A DNA stretch of 64,000 nt from Motiliproteus sp036960175 (GCA_036960175.1 JBALWH010000013.1:38070-102069); one strand, 5' to 3'; counted from the first letter of the stretch, positions 34,296 to 43,425 are shown. Program-made: numbers and translations. Notes: generated by a model from the letters alone, not told the origin.

Positions 34296-35537
34296 ATGCA
34301 GACTATCCATATTTGTATTATCAGCGCCCATCTTGAGCCCAACATCATTCCTTTACTGCAACTGCAACCGAATATTGCAATACTGGTAACATCAGAAGAA
34401 ATGCAGTCTCAAACCGATGTTCTCACCGACATACTCAAACAATATGCCCCCAATATTACGGTCGAGGTCAAAAACAAGCTCCCCACGACAAAAATCGCCG
34501 AAATTGAAGACTTTGCCCTACAACTGGACGCAGATATTACAAGCCGTTACCCCAAAGCGCAGTGTATTTACAACGCCACCGGGGGCACTAAACCTATGGC
34601 GATTATATTTGGCCAAATATTTTCCAGCCACATTTTATATACCAATACTGGCGACAACCAAATTCAATGGCTAGCGCCCAGCACAAGTCAAACCGCCCCC
34701 ATTACCACCGAGTCAGTACTCACCCCAGAGATTTACCTGTTAGCCAATGGTAAGCGACTCCGTCAAGCACAATCCAAAGACCAGCACTGGGTTAGCAAAG
34801 TAACCGCTCGTGGGCCCCTTACCTCCTGGCTTGCAGCAAACATGGACAAATCGCTGGGAAACTTCATTGGCTCTCTTAACTATTTAATACGCGACGACGC
34901 CAATGGCAATGCCGTATTGAAAAATCAGGGCCGAAGAACTGGCGACGTGTTTAGAGTGGAAAATGCAAAAAGGAAGATGGAGAACCATCCCAATGAACGG
35001 ATTCAGAAATGCTTAAGAAAAATGGAAGAATGCCGTCTCATCCTTTGGGACTCCGAAGAACCCTACGATATCAGCTTCCAAAACAAAGATGCCTGCATCT
35101 ATTTATCTGGCGGATGGCTTGAGGAATATGCATGGTTGATGGCAACGAATGCAGGCTGTGAAGAAGTGCTCTGTAGCGCCCAAATTACCGATGAACATGC
35201 GCCAAAACTGGATATCCGTAATGAAATTGACTGCCTGCTAGTGCATAACAACCGGATGTTAATAATTGAGTGCAAGACCAAGTCCTTTGGACGTAAAGAT
35301 CAGAGCGACAGCGACACACTCAGTAAATTGGATAGTATTACCCAACATTCTTCTGGCACCTTTGGTACGGGTTTACTGCTGAGCGCCCGACGATTTGGTA
35401 ATAAAAATACGCTAGAGACCAATATCAGTCGGGCGGAAAGCCTAAACATACCAATTTTGGCAGCAGCAGAATTGAAAAACTTGCCCGTAACAATTAGGCA
35501 CTGGATGAGTACCGGACATGTCAAACAAGGAAGTTGA
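34296..35537 (+). CDS. CARF nuclease of Can2/Card1 type (DUF1887)
   Basis: A 413-residue protein with an N-terminal CARF domain (IISAHLEPNIIPLLQL; NATGGTKPMAI near 91-101) that binds cyclic oligoadenylate. A winged-helix middle follows. The C-terminal PD-(D/E)XK nuclease has D312 in NEID, and E325 and K327 in IIECKTKS. Can2/Card1 enzymes degrade RNA and nick DNA when activated by cA4. GGA is weak but present before the ATG. It is divergent from the cmr operon and overlaps the next CARF gene by 20 nt, so the two are co-produced effectors. Confidence 0.85.
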   Translation: MQTIHICIISAHLEPNIIPLLQLQPNIAILVTSEEMQSQTDVLTDILKQYAPNITVEVKNKLPTTKIAEIEDFALQLDADITSRYPKAQCIYNATGGTKPMAIIFGQIFSSHILYTNTGDNQIQWLAPSTSQTAPITTESVLTPEIYLLANGKRLRQAQSKDQHWVSKVTARGPLTSWLAANMDKSLGNFIGSLNYLIRDDANGNAVLKNQGRRTGDVFRVENAKRKMENHPNERIQKCLRKMEECRLILWDSEEPYDISFQNKDACIYLSGGWLEEYAWLMATNAGCEEVLCSAQITDEHAPKLDIRNEIDCLLVHNNRMLIIECKTKSFGRKDQSDSDTLSKLDSITQHSSGTFGTGLLLSARRFGNKNTLETNISRAESLNIPILAAAELKNLPVTIRHWMSTGHVKQGS

Positions 35538-36627
35538 ACAACAACCAAGTACGTACTCACGCCGCGTGCTTCTGTCGGTGGTAGGCACCTCGCCGCAGGT
35601 AGTCAGTGAAACACTATACGGCCTGATGAGCGATGACACACCGTTCATCCCAACCGAGATCATCCTTGTTACCACTAGTTCGGGTGCTGCCGCCGCAAAG
35701 AAAATGTTGTTAGATACCACTCCACCGGTTTTGGAGCAAATGACAGAGGACTACCACTGGCCCCCTATTCCGTTCAGTGCGTCATCCATCAAAATAATAC
35801 AGGACCCCCAGGGCCAACCATTAGATGATATTCGTAGTCAGGATGACAGCCAATACCTGGCCGACTGCATTACCGAGCTCATTCGCGACATTACCGCCGA
35901 TGATAACAGCGCCCTACACGTGTCTATTGCCGGCGGACGAAAAACCATGAGTTTTTTTGCCGGTTATATACTCACCTTATTTGGACGCACACAAGACAGC
36001 CTGTCCCATGTACTGGTTGATGAAGCCCTTATAGGGACCGACTTTTTTTACCCCCGTCCCAACAGTAACATTGAAGTCAGTTTGGCCAATATTCCTTTTC
36101 TACCTCTGCGCAGCGGTATGAACGAGCTGATACTAAGTGGCAACAAAGGGTTCGCAGCCACTGTAACGGCCATGAAAACAGCGAAACATAACCGCCCTCT
36201 TCTTGCTATTGACGCGCAGCACTTATGCATAAGTGCCAATAATGAGATCGTTGAATTAAGCCCTCCTAATATGGCTTTTTTAATCATGCTCGCCAAAAGG
36301 GTCAGCGATAATTTACCCGGCTATTCCCGCCAGGACGATGACGATGAAGACCGGGAGTGCGCAAAAGAGTATCTCTCTATATTGACTCAACTCACCAACG
36401 AGTGGAGTGATACACGCCCCCAGGAAGCGATAGAACGCAGCGGTAGAATGGATTCATCCGCAAGAGACCAAAGGAAAACACAGATCAATAAAATACTTAC
36501 CCAGCATCTGGGAAAATCGCTCGCCAAACCCTACCTAATCACCACAACCGGTAAAACCGAACGGGGCCAAAAATTGTTTGGCCTTTCACTTGAGCCTGAA
36601 CAAATCAGTTTTATTGAGATTAAGTAA
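35518..36627 (+). CDS. NE0113-family CARF protein
   Basis: A 369-residue CRISPR-associated protein of the NE0113 family. The N-terminal CARF-like fold has LLSVVGTSPQVVSETLYGL (residues 19-37), LVTTSSGAAAAKKML, and the ligand-loop HVSIAGGRKTMSFFAGYIL. The C-terminal 140 residues are helical and carry no obvious HEPN R-x4-6-H or PD-(D/E)XK motif, so it may be a ring nuclease or a regulator rather than a toxin nuclease. The overlap with Can2 suggests a matched pair. It is followed by the degenerate end of CRISPR array 1. Confidence 0.75.
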   Translation: MSNKEVEQQPSTYSRRVLLSVVGTSPQVVSETLYGLMSDDTPFIPTEIILVTTSSGAAAAKKMLLDTTPPVLEQMTEDYHWPPIPFSASSIKIIQDPQGQPLDDIRSQDDSQYLADCITELIRDITADDNSALHVSIAGGRKTMSFFAGYILTLFGRTQDSLSHVLVDEALIGTDFFYPRPNSNIEVSLANIPFLPLRSGMNELILSGNKGFAATVTAMKTAKHNRPLLAIDAQHLCISANNEIVELSPPNMAFLIMLAKRVSDNLPGYSRQDDDDEDRECAKEYLSILTQLTNEWSDTRPQEAIERSGRMDSSARDQRKTQINKILTQHLGKSLAKPYLITTTGKTERGQKLFGLSLEPEQISFIEIK

Positions 36628-36727
36628 GGTTCTTCCCTTTAGCTATTCCCTCCCACTTAAAGCCGCCATCGGTAGCCAGCCGTAGCGATTTACGGCCGCC
36701 TAACCGAGCCGCAGGGGATACCTTGAG

Positions 36728-37318
36728 GCTTTAATCCCCTTTAAATCGCAGGGGTAGGTCCGGACTATGAGAACCACGGGTATTTCACAAACATCGACGT
36801 GTCTTAATCCCCTTTAGAGCGGGGGTCGGTCCGGACACTTCGGGATCGAAGAGTACATGTCTAAGAACGTCTTAATCCTCTTTAAATCGGGGGTAGGTCC
36901 GGACGAGCGTAAGCTCGCATCTCTCACCTTCGCAGGTCTTAATCCCCTTTAGAGCGGGGGTCGGTCCGGACCTATGAAAAACTCAAACATCCCTACAATG
37001 GCCACTGTCTTAATCCCCTTTAGAGCGGGGGTCGGTCCGGACGGTGGTGCGTTCCAGAACCACGGTAACTTCAGCGTCTTAATCCCCTTTAGAGCGGGGG
37101 TCGGTCCGGACCTCTTTCGTATGACAGATATGGAGGCTCGTACGTCTTAATCCCCTTTAGAGCGGGGGTCGGTCCGGACACGTAACGGGGTCGCTATCTT
37201 GGAGTCCTTTGCCAGTCTTAATCCCCTTTAGAGCGGGGGTCGGTCCGGACGCTCAGTTGCTAGCGCTGTCTGATGCTGAACTGTCTTAATCCCCTTTAGA
37301 GCGGGGGTCGGTCCGGAC
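36728..37318 (-). CRISPR. CRISPR array 1 (9 repeats, 8 spacers)
   Basis: The 36-bp repeat on the minus strand starts GTCCGGACC and ends GGGGATTAAGAC. It contains the hairpin CCCC-loop-GGGG and leaves the 8-nt handle ATTAAGAC. Repeats begin at 36728 (degenerate, 38 bp), 36801, 36869 (degenerate), 36936, 37007, 37076, 37144, 37215 and 37283; spacers are 31-35 bp. Decay at the left end and the leader at the right show transcription to the left. All intact repeats carry the C variant (GTCGG read on the plus strand), the older form found only in the oldest repeats of array 2. Confidence 0.97.
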
Positions 37319-37435
37319 CTGCACCTCACAAAAAACAGCTTACTTTTCAACAGGTTAAAAGGCAAGATTTTCAATCGTTTTTACCTCTAAAAGTTGTTTG
37401 ATTTTTGTACAACAAAAACTCCTTGAACAGAGACT
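37319..37435 (-). promoter_or_regulatory. CRISPR leader of array 1
   Basis: From 37321 the sequence is identical for about 140 bp to the leader of array 2 (from 45666), then continues into a cas2 remnant. A leader should hold the promoter and the integration site; identity to the second leader suggests both can still acquire spacers using the same Cas1-Cas2. Confidence 0.8.
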
Positions 37436-37546
37436 CTACGAGCATTTTACATAATGAATCGGGGGTAGAGTCAAGTCCAATATCCCATCATCAGGCCTTC
37501 GCCCTAACCAATAAATCGACGCACCACTAAAGAACTGTAGAGGCAT
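37436..37546 (-). pseudogene. 3' fragment of cas2 next to array 1 leader
   Basis: About 36 codons encode a tail almost identical to the end of the intact Cas2 at 45781-46089, including SIYWLGRR, DDGILDLTLPP and HYVKCS before the stop. An internal ATG exists at 37546 but no ribosome binding site or fold-completing N-terminus. It is the scar of a duplication that copied the cas2 end, leader and array. Confidence 0.85.
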
Positions 37547-37571
37547 AGTAATCACAGTACTTGTAAGAATT

Positions 37572-37895
37572 CTATTCAACTACATCTGTTATTGCTTTAA
37601 ACATCTGAACACGACGTTCCTTATCGTTCTCAGACAAAAGAATGGACGCATCCGACTCGGAAACCCAGCCTATGGCTCTATGTGCGCTTTGACTATTGCC
37701 CTCTCCATAGTCTCGCCAGCCAGCACTCTTCATTTCACGAAGCTTATCCAATGCATCAATATAGGATAAGGCGTAAAAGCCATTTTCTTTTACAGGGTTT
37801 TCGCCAACCTTATATCCGTTAGCCGCTTTTTGAGTTTTATTAAAAGGAATACACCCCGTTCTAATAGTAGATACTGGAACACGATTTTTCTTCAA
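37572..37895 (-). CDS. Hypothetical protein (107 aa)
   Basis: An unrecognised 107-residue soluble protein starting at TTG with GAGGTG upstream. It contains FNKTQKAANGYKVG near residue 18, a helical middle (YIDALDKLREMKSAGWRDYGEG) and a helical C-terminus. It sits in the cargo between the two CRISPR arrays, next to the cas2 scar, and has no visible catalytic residues. Confidence 0.45.
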   Translation of the reverse strand: MKKNRVPVSTIRTGCIPFNKTQKAANGYKVGENPVKENGFYALSYIDALDKLREMKSAGWRDYGEGNSQSAHRAIGWVSESDASILLSENDKERRVQMFKAITDVVE

Positions 37896-37997
37896 CTAAC
37901 ACCTCTTTTCTGAACAAAGGATATACAGCGGCTCGGCAACTCTCTAACGCTAAGTTAATAGGGCTACGTTGCTGCTTGATTAACTTTGTCGGTTGGT

Positions 37998-38318
37998 TTA
38001 ATTCCCGATATAGCTGCCATCAGGAGCCAATGTGGAACTATCTCCACTAACGTAAGAACCGTCTGGTGCCATTGTGGAACTATCTCCACTAACATAAGAG
38101 CCATCTGGTGCCATTGTGGAACTATCTCCACTGACATAAGAACCGTCTGGTGCCATTGTGGAACTATCTCCACTAACATAAGAACCGTCTGGTGCCATTG
38201 TGGAACTATCTCCACTGACGTAAGAACCGTCTGGTGCCATTGTGTAGTCGCCAGCTAGTGATACTAGGGGGAAGGCTGTTAATAGAAGACATGCACGAAC
38301 TAAATGTTTACATCTCAT
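37998..38318 (-). CDS. Secreted tandem-repeat protein
   Basis: A 106-residue protein with a signal peptide (HLVRACLLLTAFPLVSLAG) and a mature part made of five exact 14-residue repeats, TMAPDGSYVSGDSS, plus a partial sixth. The DNA repeat is 42 bp. Repeats rich in Gly, Ser, Asp and Tyr suggest an exported, possibly surface-binding or phase-variable protein; copy number can change by slippage. The start has GGAA at 9-nt spacing. It lies in the cargo between the arrays. Confidence 0.6.
   Translation of the reverse strand: MRCKHLVRACLLLTAFPLVSLAGDYTMAPDGSYVSGDSSTMAPDGSYVSGDSSTMAPDGSYVSGDSSTMAPDGSYVSGDSSTMAPDGSYVSGDSSTLAPDGSYIGN
38034..38243 (-). repeat. 42-bp in-frame tandem repeat (5 units)
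   Basis: Five 42-bp units encode TMAPDGSYVSGDSS, with a partial unit at 38001-38033. Units differ by only a few silent changes, such as ACG/ACA and ACT/ACC choices, so expansion was recent. Confidence 0.85.
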
Positions 38319-38614
38319 AATCTGATATTCCTAATATTGAGCTCTCAATTAGCTCTAAGTTGATTAGCATTGAGTGAATATACATCTGACCAGCAGAGGG
38401 CCCTACGGAGTCATGAATCTACGACAGATATATGAGTGGTACCTTACCAGTAATTTTTGAATAAGTTACTACCGGTATTGGTAGTTGTTTAGCGAAAGGC
38501 ACTGACCTTTTCCGTCTTTAGTACCGCACCCTTGATGAGAGTTCAGAATTTATTCTGCGTGACGCTGGCTGTTAATGGGGATCCTAAAGGGCCAGACCGA
38601 ATTTGAGCAACTTA

Positions 38615-39184
38615 TTAGGCATTGCTCGCGTCATCCTTGAGTCGCCCTCTAAGAAACTTGCCAGTAACTCCCGCTAGCTCGCTTCTGTCAAAGAGCTTGC
38701 TTTGGAAATCGAAATCTCGATCTATACGAACGATTAGTAACTGCTCAAAGTCTCCTTGGCGCTTTACGACTACACGATCGCTGGCTTTCTCAGGTGAAAT
38801 GGTTTTTACTTCAACTAGCTTGCCGGAAATTGTGCCGTCAGAGCCGGCTCTGTGAGTCTCATGTCGGCGAAGTCCGAACTTGATCTCAGCGTAGATCTCC
38901 CCTAGCTCACCCCAGACCTGTAAGTACCTGCCTGTGTTTTCAAAGTGGCGTTGCGCGCAATCAACTAGATCGTGGAAGATCTGTGTTTGCTCTAGGACAC
39001 TAAAGGGAAATCCCCCTCTACTCTGAAAGGGCTCATCTGGCTCATCTTCAGACAGAGAGTCGATCCACTCTATGCTCAAGGAATCCCATTGCCAAGGCGC
39101 TAAGCCAGAGGCGGCAGCATCTGCTATGTCATCGGGACTATAGCCACGCTCATTCATTTCATAGAGAAAATCCCAGTCGCTCAT
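38615..39184 (-). CDS. Putative PD-(D/E)XK-like nuclease
   Basis: A 189-residue protein. The N-terminal 75 residues are acidic with a Ser/Glu/Asp-rich stretch. The second half has GELGEIYAEIKFGL, then SDG and GKLVEVKTIS, an arrangement (Glu helix, Asp, then E-x-K on a strand) found in PD-(D/E)XK nucleases such as small restriction-like enzymes. The active residues would be E in GELGE, D in GSDG, and E and K in EVKT. GGAG precedes the ATG. It is cargo between the CRISPR arrays; a defence or mobile-element role is possible. Confidence 0.5.
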   Translation of the reverse strand: MSDWDFLYEMNERGYSPDDIADAAASGLAPWQWDSLSIEWIDSLSEDEPDEPFQSRGGFPFSVLEQTQIFHDLVDCAQRHFENTGRYLQVWGELGEIYAEIKFGLRRHETHRAGSDGTISGKLVEVKTISPEKASDRVVVKRQGDFEQLLIVRIDRDFDFQSKLFDRSELAGVTGKFLRGRLKDDASNA

Positions 39185-39573
39185 ATCTTCTCCTGGCCTA
39201 ACGCGAAAATATCCTGTGCCTGAGCTAGTACCACATTTGTGGTCCTCTTCTATGTTGCATGTTGATTATTCCTCAATTCCATAAAGGGTCGTGTACCTAC
39301 GATATTAACCAATCAGCGAACATGTTTCATGTCGAGGTCCCAAACGTTCCAATAACGGAACCGAAAAACCTTGCCACTAATGGGGAATTTAGGTCTGAGT
39401 TGTGCCAATAGCCGCACTCAACGGCCAGCAGCGGCTTCCTTTGCTTGTCTTAATCCCCTTTATTCGGGGCAATCTCTATAACAGAGCACGTGCACGCTGC
39501 CTCCTTTGTCAATTCCGATACTGCCGAAGGTAGTATCGGCACTTGATTAACTAAATTTACTGAGGAGCTATTT
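39185..39573. other. Intergenic region with an orphan CRISPR-like repeat
   Basis: No gene is supported here. The only structured element is the orphan repeat at 39447-39474. Confidence 0.4.
39447..39474 (-). repeat. Orphan CRISPR-repeat-like sequence
   Basis: On the plus strand it reads GTCTTAATCCCCTTTA, identical to the array repeat over 16 bp, then TTCGGGGCAATC, which keeps the CCCC/GGGG pair. It stands alone, 2 kb from array 1 and 4.7 kb from array 2, and may be a relic or a cas6-processed stem. Confidence 0.55.
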
Positions 39574-39864
39574 CTATGAGACCGAATACCCATGACTCCT
39601 TCTGTGATATTCCAAATTTTCAGCATTTATCTTGTGCTTTTCGTGCATTGTCACCGTTCCTGATAGCACGCCCAAGAGATGGAAGTTATCATCAATTGAA
39701 AAGCTGCCGCGATCAAACATCACATGATGGTTTGGGCATAGGCATAAAATGTTATCGACACAATCATCGCCATCATGGGGTCTTCCTAAGGGCTCAATGT
39801 GAGCTCCCTCAGCATACAATCCCTTCTTTGTTCTTAGTGCAGTACCGCATACTAAAGTGTCCAC
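39574..39864 (-). pseudogene. Truncated HNH endonuclease (C-terminal part)
   Basis: The frame begins after a stop with no good start and encodes about 96 residues of an HNH domain: YAEGAHIEPLGRPHDGDD, NILCLCPNHHVMFDRG and the following IDD strand, the pattern of SRA/YDG-linked HNH endonucleases. The first zinc cysteine region (LVCGTAL) is incomplete; another CxxH-like pair (HHCGHFSM) lies in a different frame just upstream, so a frameshift and 5' deletion are likely. The N-terminal SRA domain is missing. It was probably a modification-dependent restriction enzyme. Confidence 0.55.
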
Positions 39865-40298
39865 AATGGTGGCCTTTGTTCACAATCAGACTGAACAATT
39901 TACTGACAAAAAGCCACCATCAAAAAACCTATATACTCATCTGTTGGAACGTCAGTTTTCGTATCAAATTGATCACTAGGTAGGGTGATTTTGACTTCTC
40001 ATTTAGGTCATGAGTTAGCCAATAGCTGACATTAGCTTTTGAGTTACTAACGAAGCTCAGAGCCTAAAGCGGTCACTAGCTATTCAGTGAATGTCGTATT
40101 AGAGCGAACTACAGTTAGGGGGAATAGTTATTTCTAAGGCAGGGCAACCAGCATAATCGTCGTAAAAAATTTTATAATTCTCAGAGTAAAAGTTATCAAT
40201 TTAAGGGGAGCCACTAATTGACTTAATGCGTCATTCCACTTAATTTGACTCTGTCCATTGTATTTTGTACGTGTATATTTATTATGGAAACTTTCATA
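39865..40298. other. Intergenic region without recognisable gene
   Basis: I see no intact gene. The part nearest 39865-40000 may contain decayed sequence of the HNH gene's N-terminus, because a short open stretch exists there, but it matches nothing I recognise. Confidence 0.35.
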
Positions 40299-40718
40299 TT
40301 AGTGACGTACACATCTGACACTTTTAGGATAACTAGTATATCCTGAATGTTTCGTACTCTTTGGGGAAAAAAAATTTACAAGGAATGCACGAGGCCCTCC
40401 ATCTTCATTTTCATCCGCTTGGCTTGATGTCCAAAAAGACTGATACCCATAATTCATTGAATGCAAAAGTGGCTTTTTAATAAAAAATTCAGAATTAAAG
40501 CTATCTTTGCTTTTATGACATTCTCTAGTTTGTAGTGTTTCTAATTCATGCCTAGTTGGTACTCTCCAATCATTATAACCTCCGTAATTTATTTGGTTTA
40601 ATCGCTCAACATATCTACCTGTTTCTACCCAAAGTAACTTTTCTTTATCTATTTTTACTTGCCACATAAGGCCAGTCTTAGGGTCTACCCAGACGTCCTC
40701 GTTTTTATTTTTTAGCAT
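40299..40718 (-). CDS. DUF1566 (Lcl C-terminal) domain protein
   Basis: A 139-residue DUF1566 protein: VDPKTGLMWQ at residues 11-20, YNDWRVPTRHEL near 48, FWTSSQAD near 93, and YPKSVRCVRH at the end. The domain is a C-type-lectin-like fold common in diversity-generating targets and surface proteins. There is no signal peptide here. GGGAG precedes the ATG. It stands alone in the cargo region; no reverse transcriptase or template repeat is nearby, so it is not a diversity-generating target as far as I can see. Confidence 0.75.
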   Translation of the reverse strand: MLKNKNEDVWVDPKTGLMWQVKIDKEKLLWVETGRYVERLNQINYGGYNDWRVPTRHELETLQTRECHKSKDSFNSEFFIKKPLLHSMNYGYQSFWTSSQADENEDGGPRAFLVNFFSPKSTKHSGYTSYPKSVRCVRH

Positions 40719-40948
40719 AATATATACTCCCCCCTTTTTCTAAACCATCTTACTCTTTTGGTCAGAGTGACCATTACACAACAACATTTTAAACACTAAG
40801 TCCAAGTATAAAAAATAATAACTCGATATAAATGTTAGCAAATTTATGATTCCATGATCATTTTTAGATCAATATCAGATAAATTTACAGCGTTTTAGTT
40901 TGTGAACTGTCACATTCGGTGTTTTTCAACATAGTTGTCGCGTTCACG

Positions 40949-42025
40949 CTACTTCCACAACCCCATAAAGTCAACTTTCTCTATTAGGCTTTTACCATGA
41001 TGCTCTTTCAGTTCGATAACCACTTCAAATGCATCGTCATTTAGCAGAAATACTGGTGTATCTTCTAGTAGAAATGCAGACTCATTTTCAGGTACCGGCT
41101 CTACTTCAACACTTACAACCAAACCCTCTGGACACAATTTTATCGGGCCATATTTCGTACGTTCGAGCCCATCGCAATATAGTACTCTGAGGTTCTTTAA
41201 ACCATGTAATTTATGTTTAATGTCAGATAGCTTATTCCATTCATCCCAGAGAACTTCTTTGCTGGCTGATTTATCTAGGCGCCTCAACTTAGCAAAGCCA
41301 TCACTCAGCAAGGCAAGACTATTCGCTTGGGATTCTGTAATGCGCTCAAAGCATAAACTTTCACTCTTCTCGAAATAATGCATTAACTCTGAAAGCTTAT
41401 TCGGTTGTTCGCACTGAACGTCTAGGGGAGCTAGTTTCTTTAAGATGTCAATGCAATCACTCCGTATAGAGAGCTTATTCCTTTGAATCCATAAGACTTC
41501 CAGTTTAGCCAAAGAACCCAACTCATCTTCAACGAACATAATCTTGTTGTAGTGCAAATACAGTTTCTTCAGGTTCTTTAGCTTCCCGATTGCCTTAGGT
41601 ACATACTTGATATTGTTGTCAGAGAGATCAAGCTCTTCCAGGTTTTCTAGCTCTGCAATCCAGTCGGGTATTTCTTTGATTGCATCAAGGCCATATGCGA
41701 TTTTGTAGAAAGGTGGTACAAGACCATCACGACTCTTAGAAAAACTAAACTTCTTTAGCTTTTTAAGGTGCCTTATCTGTTCGGGAATTTCTGAACAGTT
41801 ATGCCAGCTTAAATCGAGCTCTTCGAGGTTGACTAGAACTTCCCTATCTCTAGGTAGGCCGACCCAGAAGCCTTCAGACATGCGCTTTCCATCATCACCC
41901 AGTTCATCGCATTCAACGCATTGAAGATCTGGAATATTGTTAGAGTCAGCCCATTCATAAAGCTCATCTATCCATGAGTCTTCTAATGTCATTTCGTCTT
42001 GTTTTTTCACAGTAGGCTTTCCCAA
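40949..42025 (-). CDS. Leucine-rich repeat protein
   Basis: About 347-358 residues; the start may be TTG at 42025 or ATG at 41992, neither with a good ribosome binding site. Leucine-rich repeats run from about residue 60 to 190 (LEELDLSWHNC, LEELDLSDNNIKYVPKAIGKL, LKKLYLHYNKI, LEVLWIQRNKL). The C-terminal 150 residues are alpha/beta and unassigned. There is no signal peptide, so it is probably an intracellular protein-binding protein. It lies in the cargo between the CRISPR arrays. Confidence 0.65.
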   Translation of the reverse strand: MGKPTVKKQDEMTLEDSWIDELYEWADSNNIPDLQCVECDELGDDGKRMSEGFWVGLPRDREVLVNLEELDLSWHNCSEIPEQIRHLKKLKKFSFSKSRDGLVPPFYKIAYGLDAIKEIPDWIAELENLEELDLSDNNIKYVPKAIGKLKNLKKLYLHYNKIMFVEDELGSLAKLEVLWIQRNKLSIRSDCIDILKKLAPLDVQCEQPNKLSELMHYFEKSESLCFERITESQANSLALLSDGFAKLRRLDKSASKEVLWDEWNKLSDIKHKLHGLKNLRVLYCDGLERTKYGPIKLCPEGLVVSVEVEPVPENESAFLLEDTPVFLLNDDAFEVVIELKEHHGKSLIEKVDFMGLWK

Positions 42026-42157
42026 ATGGCGAAACTAGAGTTGATATTCTATGCTTGGTTACGTGCTAAAGCATGAGGCCAGCTATAATAAGTCGAAGGA
42101 GCTTTATTGAGCGGTATAACACATACCCGCTCAATATTAGAATAAATACATTCGTTG

Positions 42158-42739
42158 TTAGGTTCTTATATATTTAATCCGCTGATTCCAACGATAACTA
42201 ACTTCTTTAGTATCCATCCAAAGGTCAGTACCATCAACGACTCTATCCATCTCATCTTCTGTTAGGAAGCCTTTGTAAAAAGATTTGAACGCCTCATTAA
42301 GATGGTCATCTGTGAATTGTTGACGCGCCTTCATCTCGTGACCTTTACCTGCCATGCCGCCAGAGTAGTTGTGAATCATAAAGGTTAAATGGGACGCAAC
42401 TTCTAGTGCATCACAAGCCATGGCAATCAAGGTGCCTGCAGATGCAACAGTTCCGGATAAGTTGCCTATAATTTTTGCTTTAGATTTATTAATAGCGTCA
42501 GCTATCATAAATGCCGAGTCAATAATTCCACCGGGAGTATTGATGTGTAAGACTACTGTTGTGTCTTCATCTGCGTTATGTAGTAAATAACATAGCTCGT
42601 TATATTCAGAGGGTTCAGTAATAGAACCCGTAATATATGCAGTAATCAAGTTGTTTGCTTTGTCGACGACAATAGGTACGTCCAGATCCCAAATGCGAGT
42701 AGGGTTTTTAGGTAATTCAAATGATATAGTTTTGTTCAT
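42158..42739 (-). CDS. ClpP-like serine protease
   Basis: A 193-residue ClpP-family protein. HINTPGG (residues 65-71) is the oxyanion strand, Ser100 in SGTVASAGT is the nucleophile, and His123 in FMIHNYSGG the base; the third residue is probably an Asp in the 165-180 region. It resembles the shorter ClpP-like proteases of phages and mobile elements more than housekeeping ClpP, and it has no ClpX/ClpA neighbour. AGGAA precedes the ATG. It probably degrades or matures an element-encoded protein or borrows the host unfoldase. Confidence 0.75.
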   Translation of the reverse strand: MNKTISFELPKNPTRIWDLDVPIVVDKANNLITAYITGSITEPSEYNELCYLLHNADEDTTVVLHINTPGGIIDSAFMIADAINKSKAKIIGNLSGTVASAGTLIAMACDALEVASHLTFMIHNYSGGMAGKGHEMKARQQFTDDHLNEAFKSFYKGFLTEDEMDRVVDGTDLWMDTKEVSYRWNQRIKYIRT

Positions 42740-42836
42740 AATATTCCTGTAGAAGTCATGTTTTGGTGTTAATTATTTAAAATCTTCTTTAGATATCTTT
42801 TTCTCAGTAATTCTCAATATTAAATTCTGACCAGGC

Positions 42837-43184
42837 TTAGCGATAAGCACAGGTTACGATGACGGACTCTTCAGTCAAAATTACGTACAAGCTGCGTAAC
42901 TTTGATAGATCAATGGTATTGCCGTAACTTCTTTTAATTTCTTTAATGCCTGCTTTATCCAATGAAAGAGAATAAGTGTGCTTGCTCTTTTGATAGTGCT
43001 CATGGCCATAATCAAGCAGCAAGCTAACCCACTCCGGTTTGATGCTACGTTGCTTCATTCGATCTTTTGCATGTTTACTGAAGATCACGCCATTTAAACT
43101 GGCCTCTGGTAGCTCGTGAGCTGTTCGTGTCGTTTCATTTGCGAATAGCGAATTAGGTGTGCTTGCTGTGTAGTGAGTGTTCAT
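42837..43184 (-). CDS. DUF4258-domain protein
   Basis: A 115-residue protein with the DUF4258 pattern: FSKHAKDRMKQRSI near residue 35, WVSLLLDYGHEH, and a C-terminal strand SLYVILTEESVIVTCAYR. DUF4258 domains share the BrnT/RelE-like toxin fold and often sit alone. AAGGAG precedes the ATG at 6 nt. It is divergent from the HTH gene at 43426 and similar in type to the protein at 5423-5767. Confidence 0.6.
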   Translation of the reverse strand: MNTHYTASTPNSLFANETTRTAHELPEASLNGVIFSKHAKDRMKQRSIKPEWVSLLLDYGHEHYQKSKHTYSLSLDKAGIKEIKRSYGNTIDLSKLRSLYVILTEESVIVTCAYR

Positions 43185-43425
43185 ATACGTCTCCTTCCTT
43201 GTGAATGTGTATATTGGCAGAACGACACCTCCTTCCTACTACGTATTACTTCATATATCAGTGAAGCATATGGTTAATTATATAGCATAAACAGTATAAC
43301 TAGACCCTATATACATCATCCTTAAGTACATATTATTTCAAACTACCTATATTGACCTATACTTCTAAACTAAGCTAAACTTTCCTCAAACTAACTTCTA
43401 TGTGTAGGGTGAAGGAAAACGTAGT

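Noticed and set aside
37986..38258. Plus-strand repeat protein with alternating Cys/His
   Set aside because: It is the mirror of the 42-bp tandem repeats encoded on the other strand; it has no ribosome binding site and no signal peptide of its own.
39576..39983. Plus-strand 135-residue ORF
   Set aside because: It overlaps the HNH remnant on the opposite strand and shows no coherent domain; it looks like a shadow reading frame.
40299..40718. DUF1566 gene as target of a diversity-generating retroelement
   Set aside because: No reverse transcriptase and no adenine-biased template/variable repeat pair is seen in the window.
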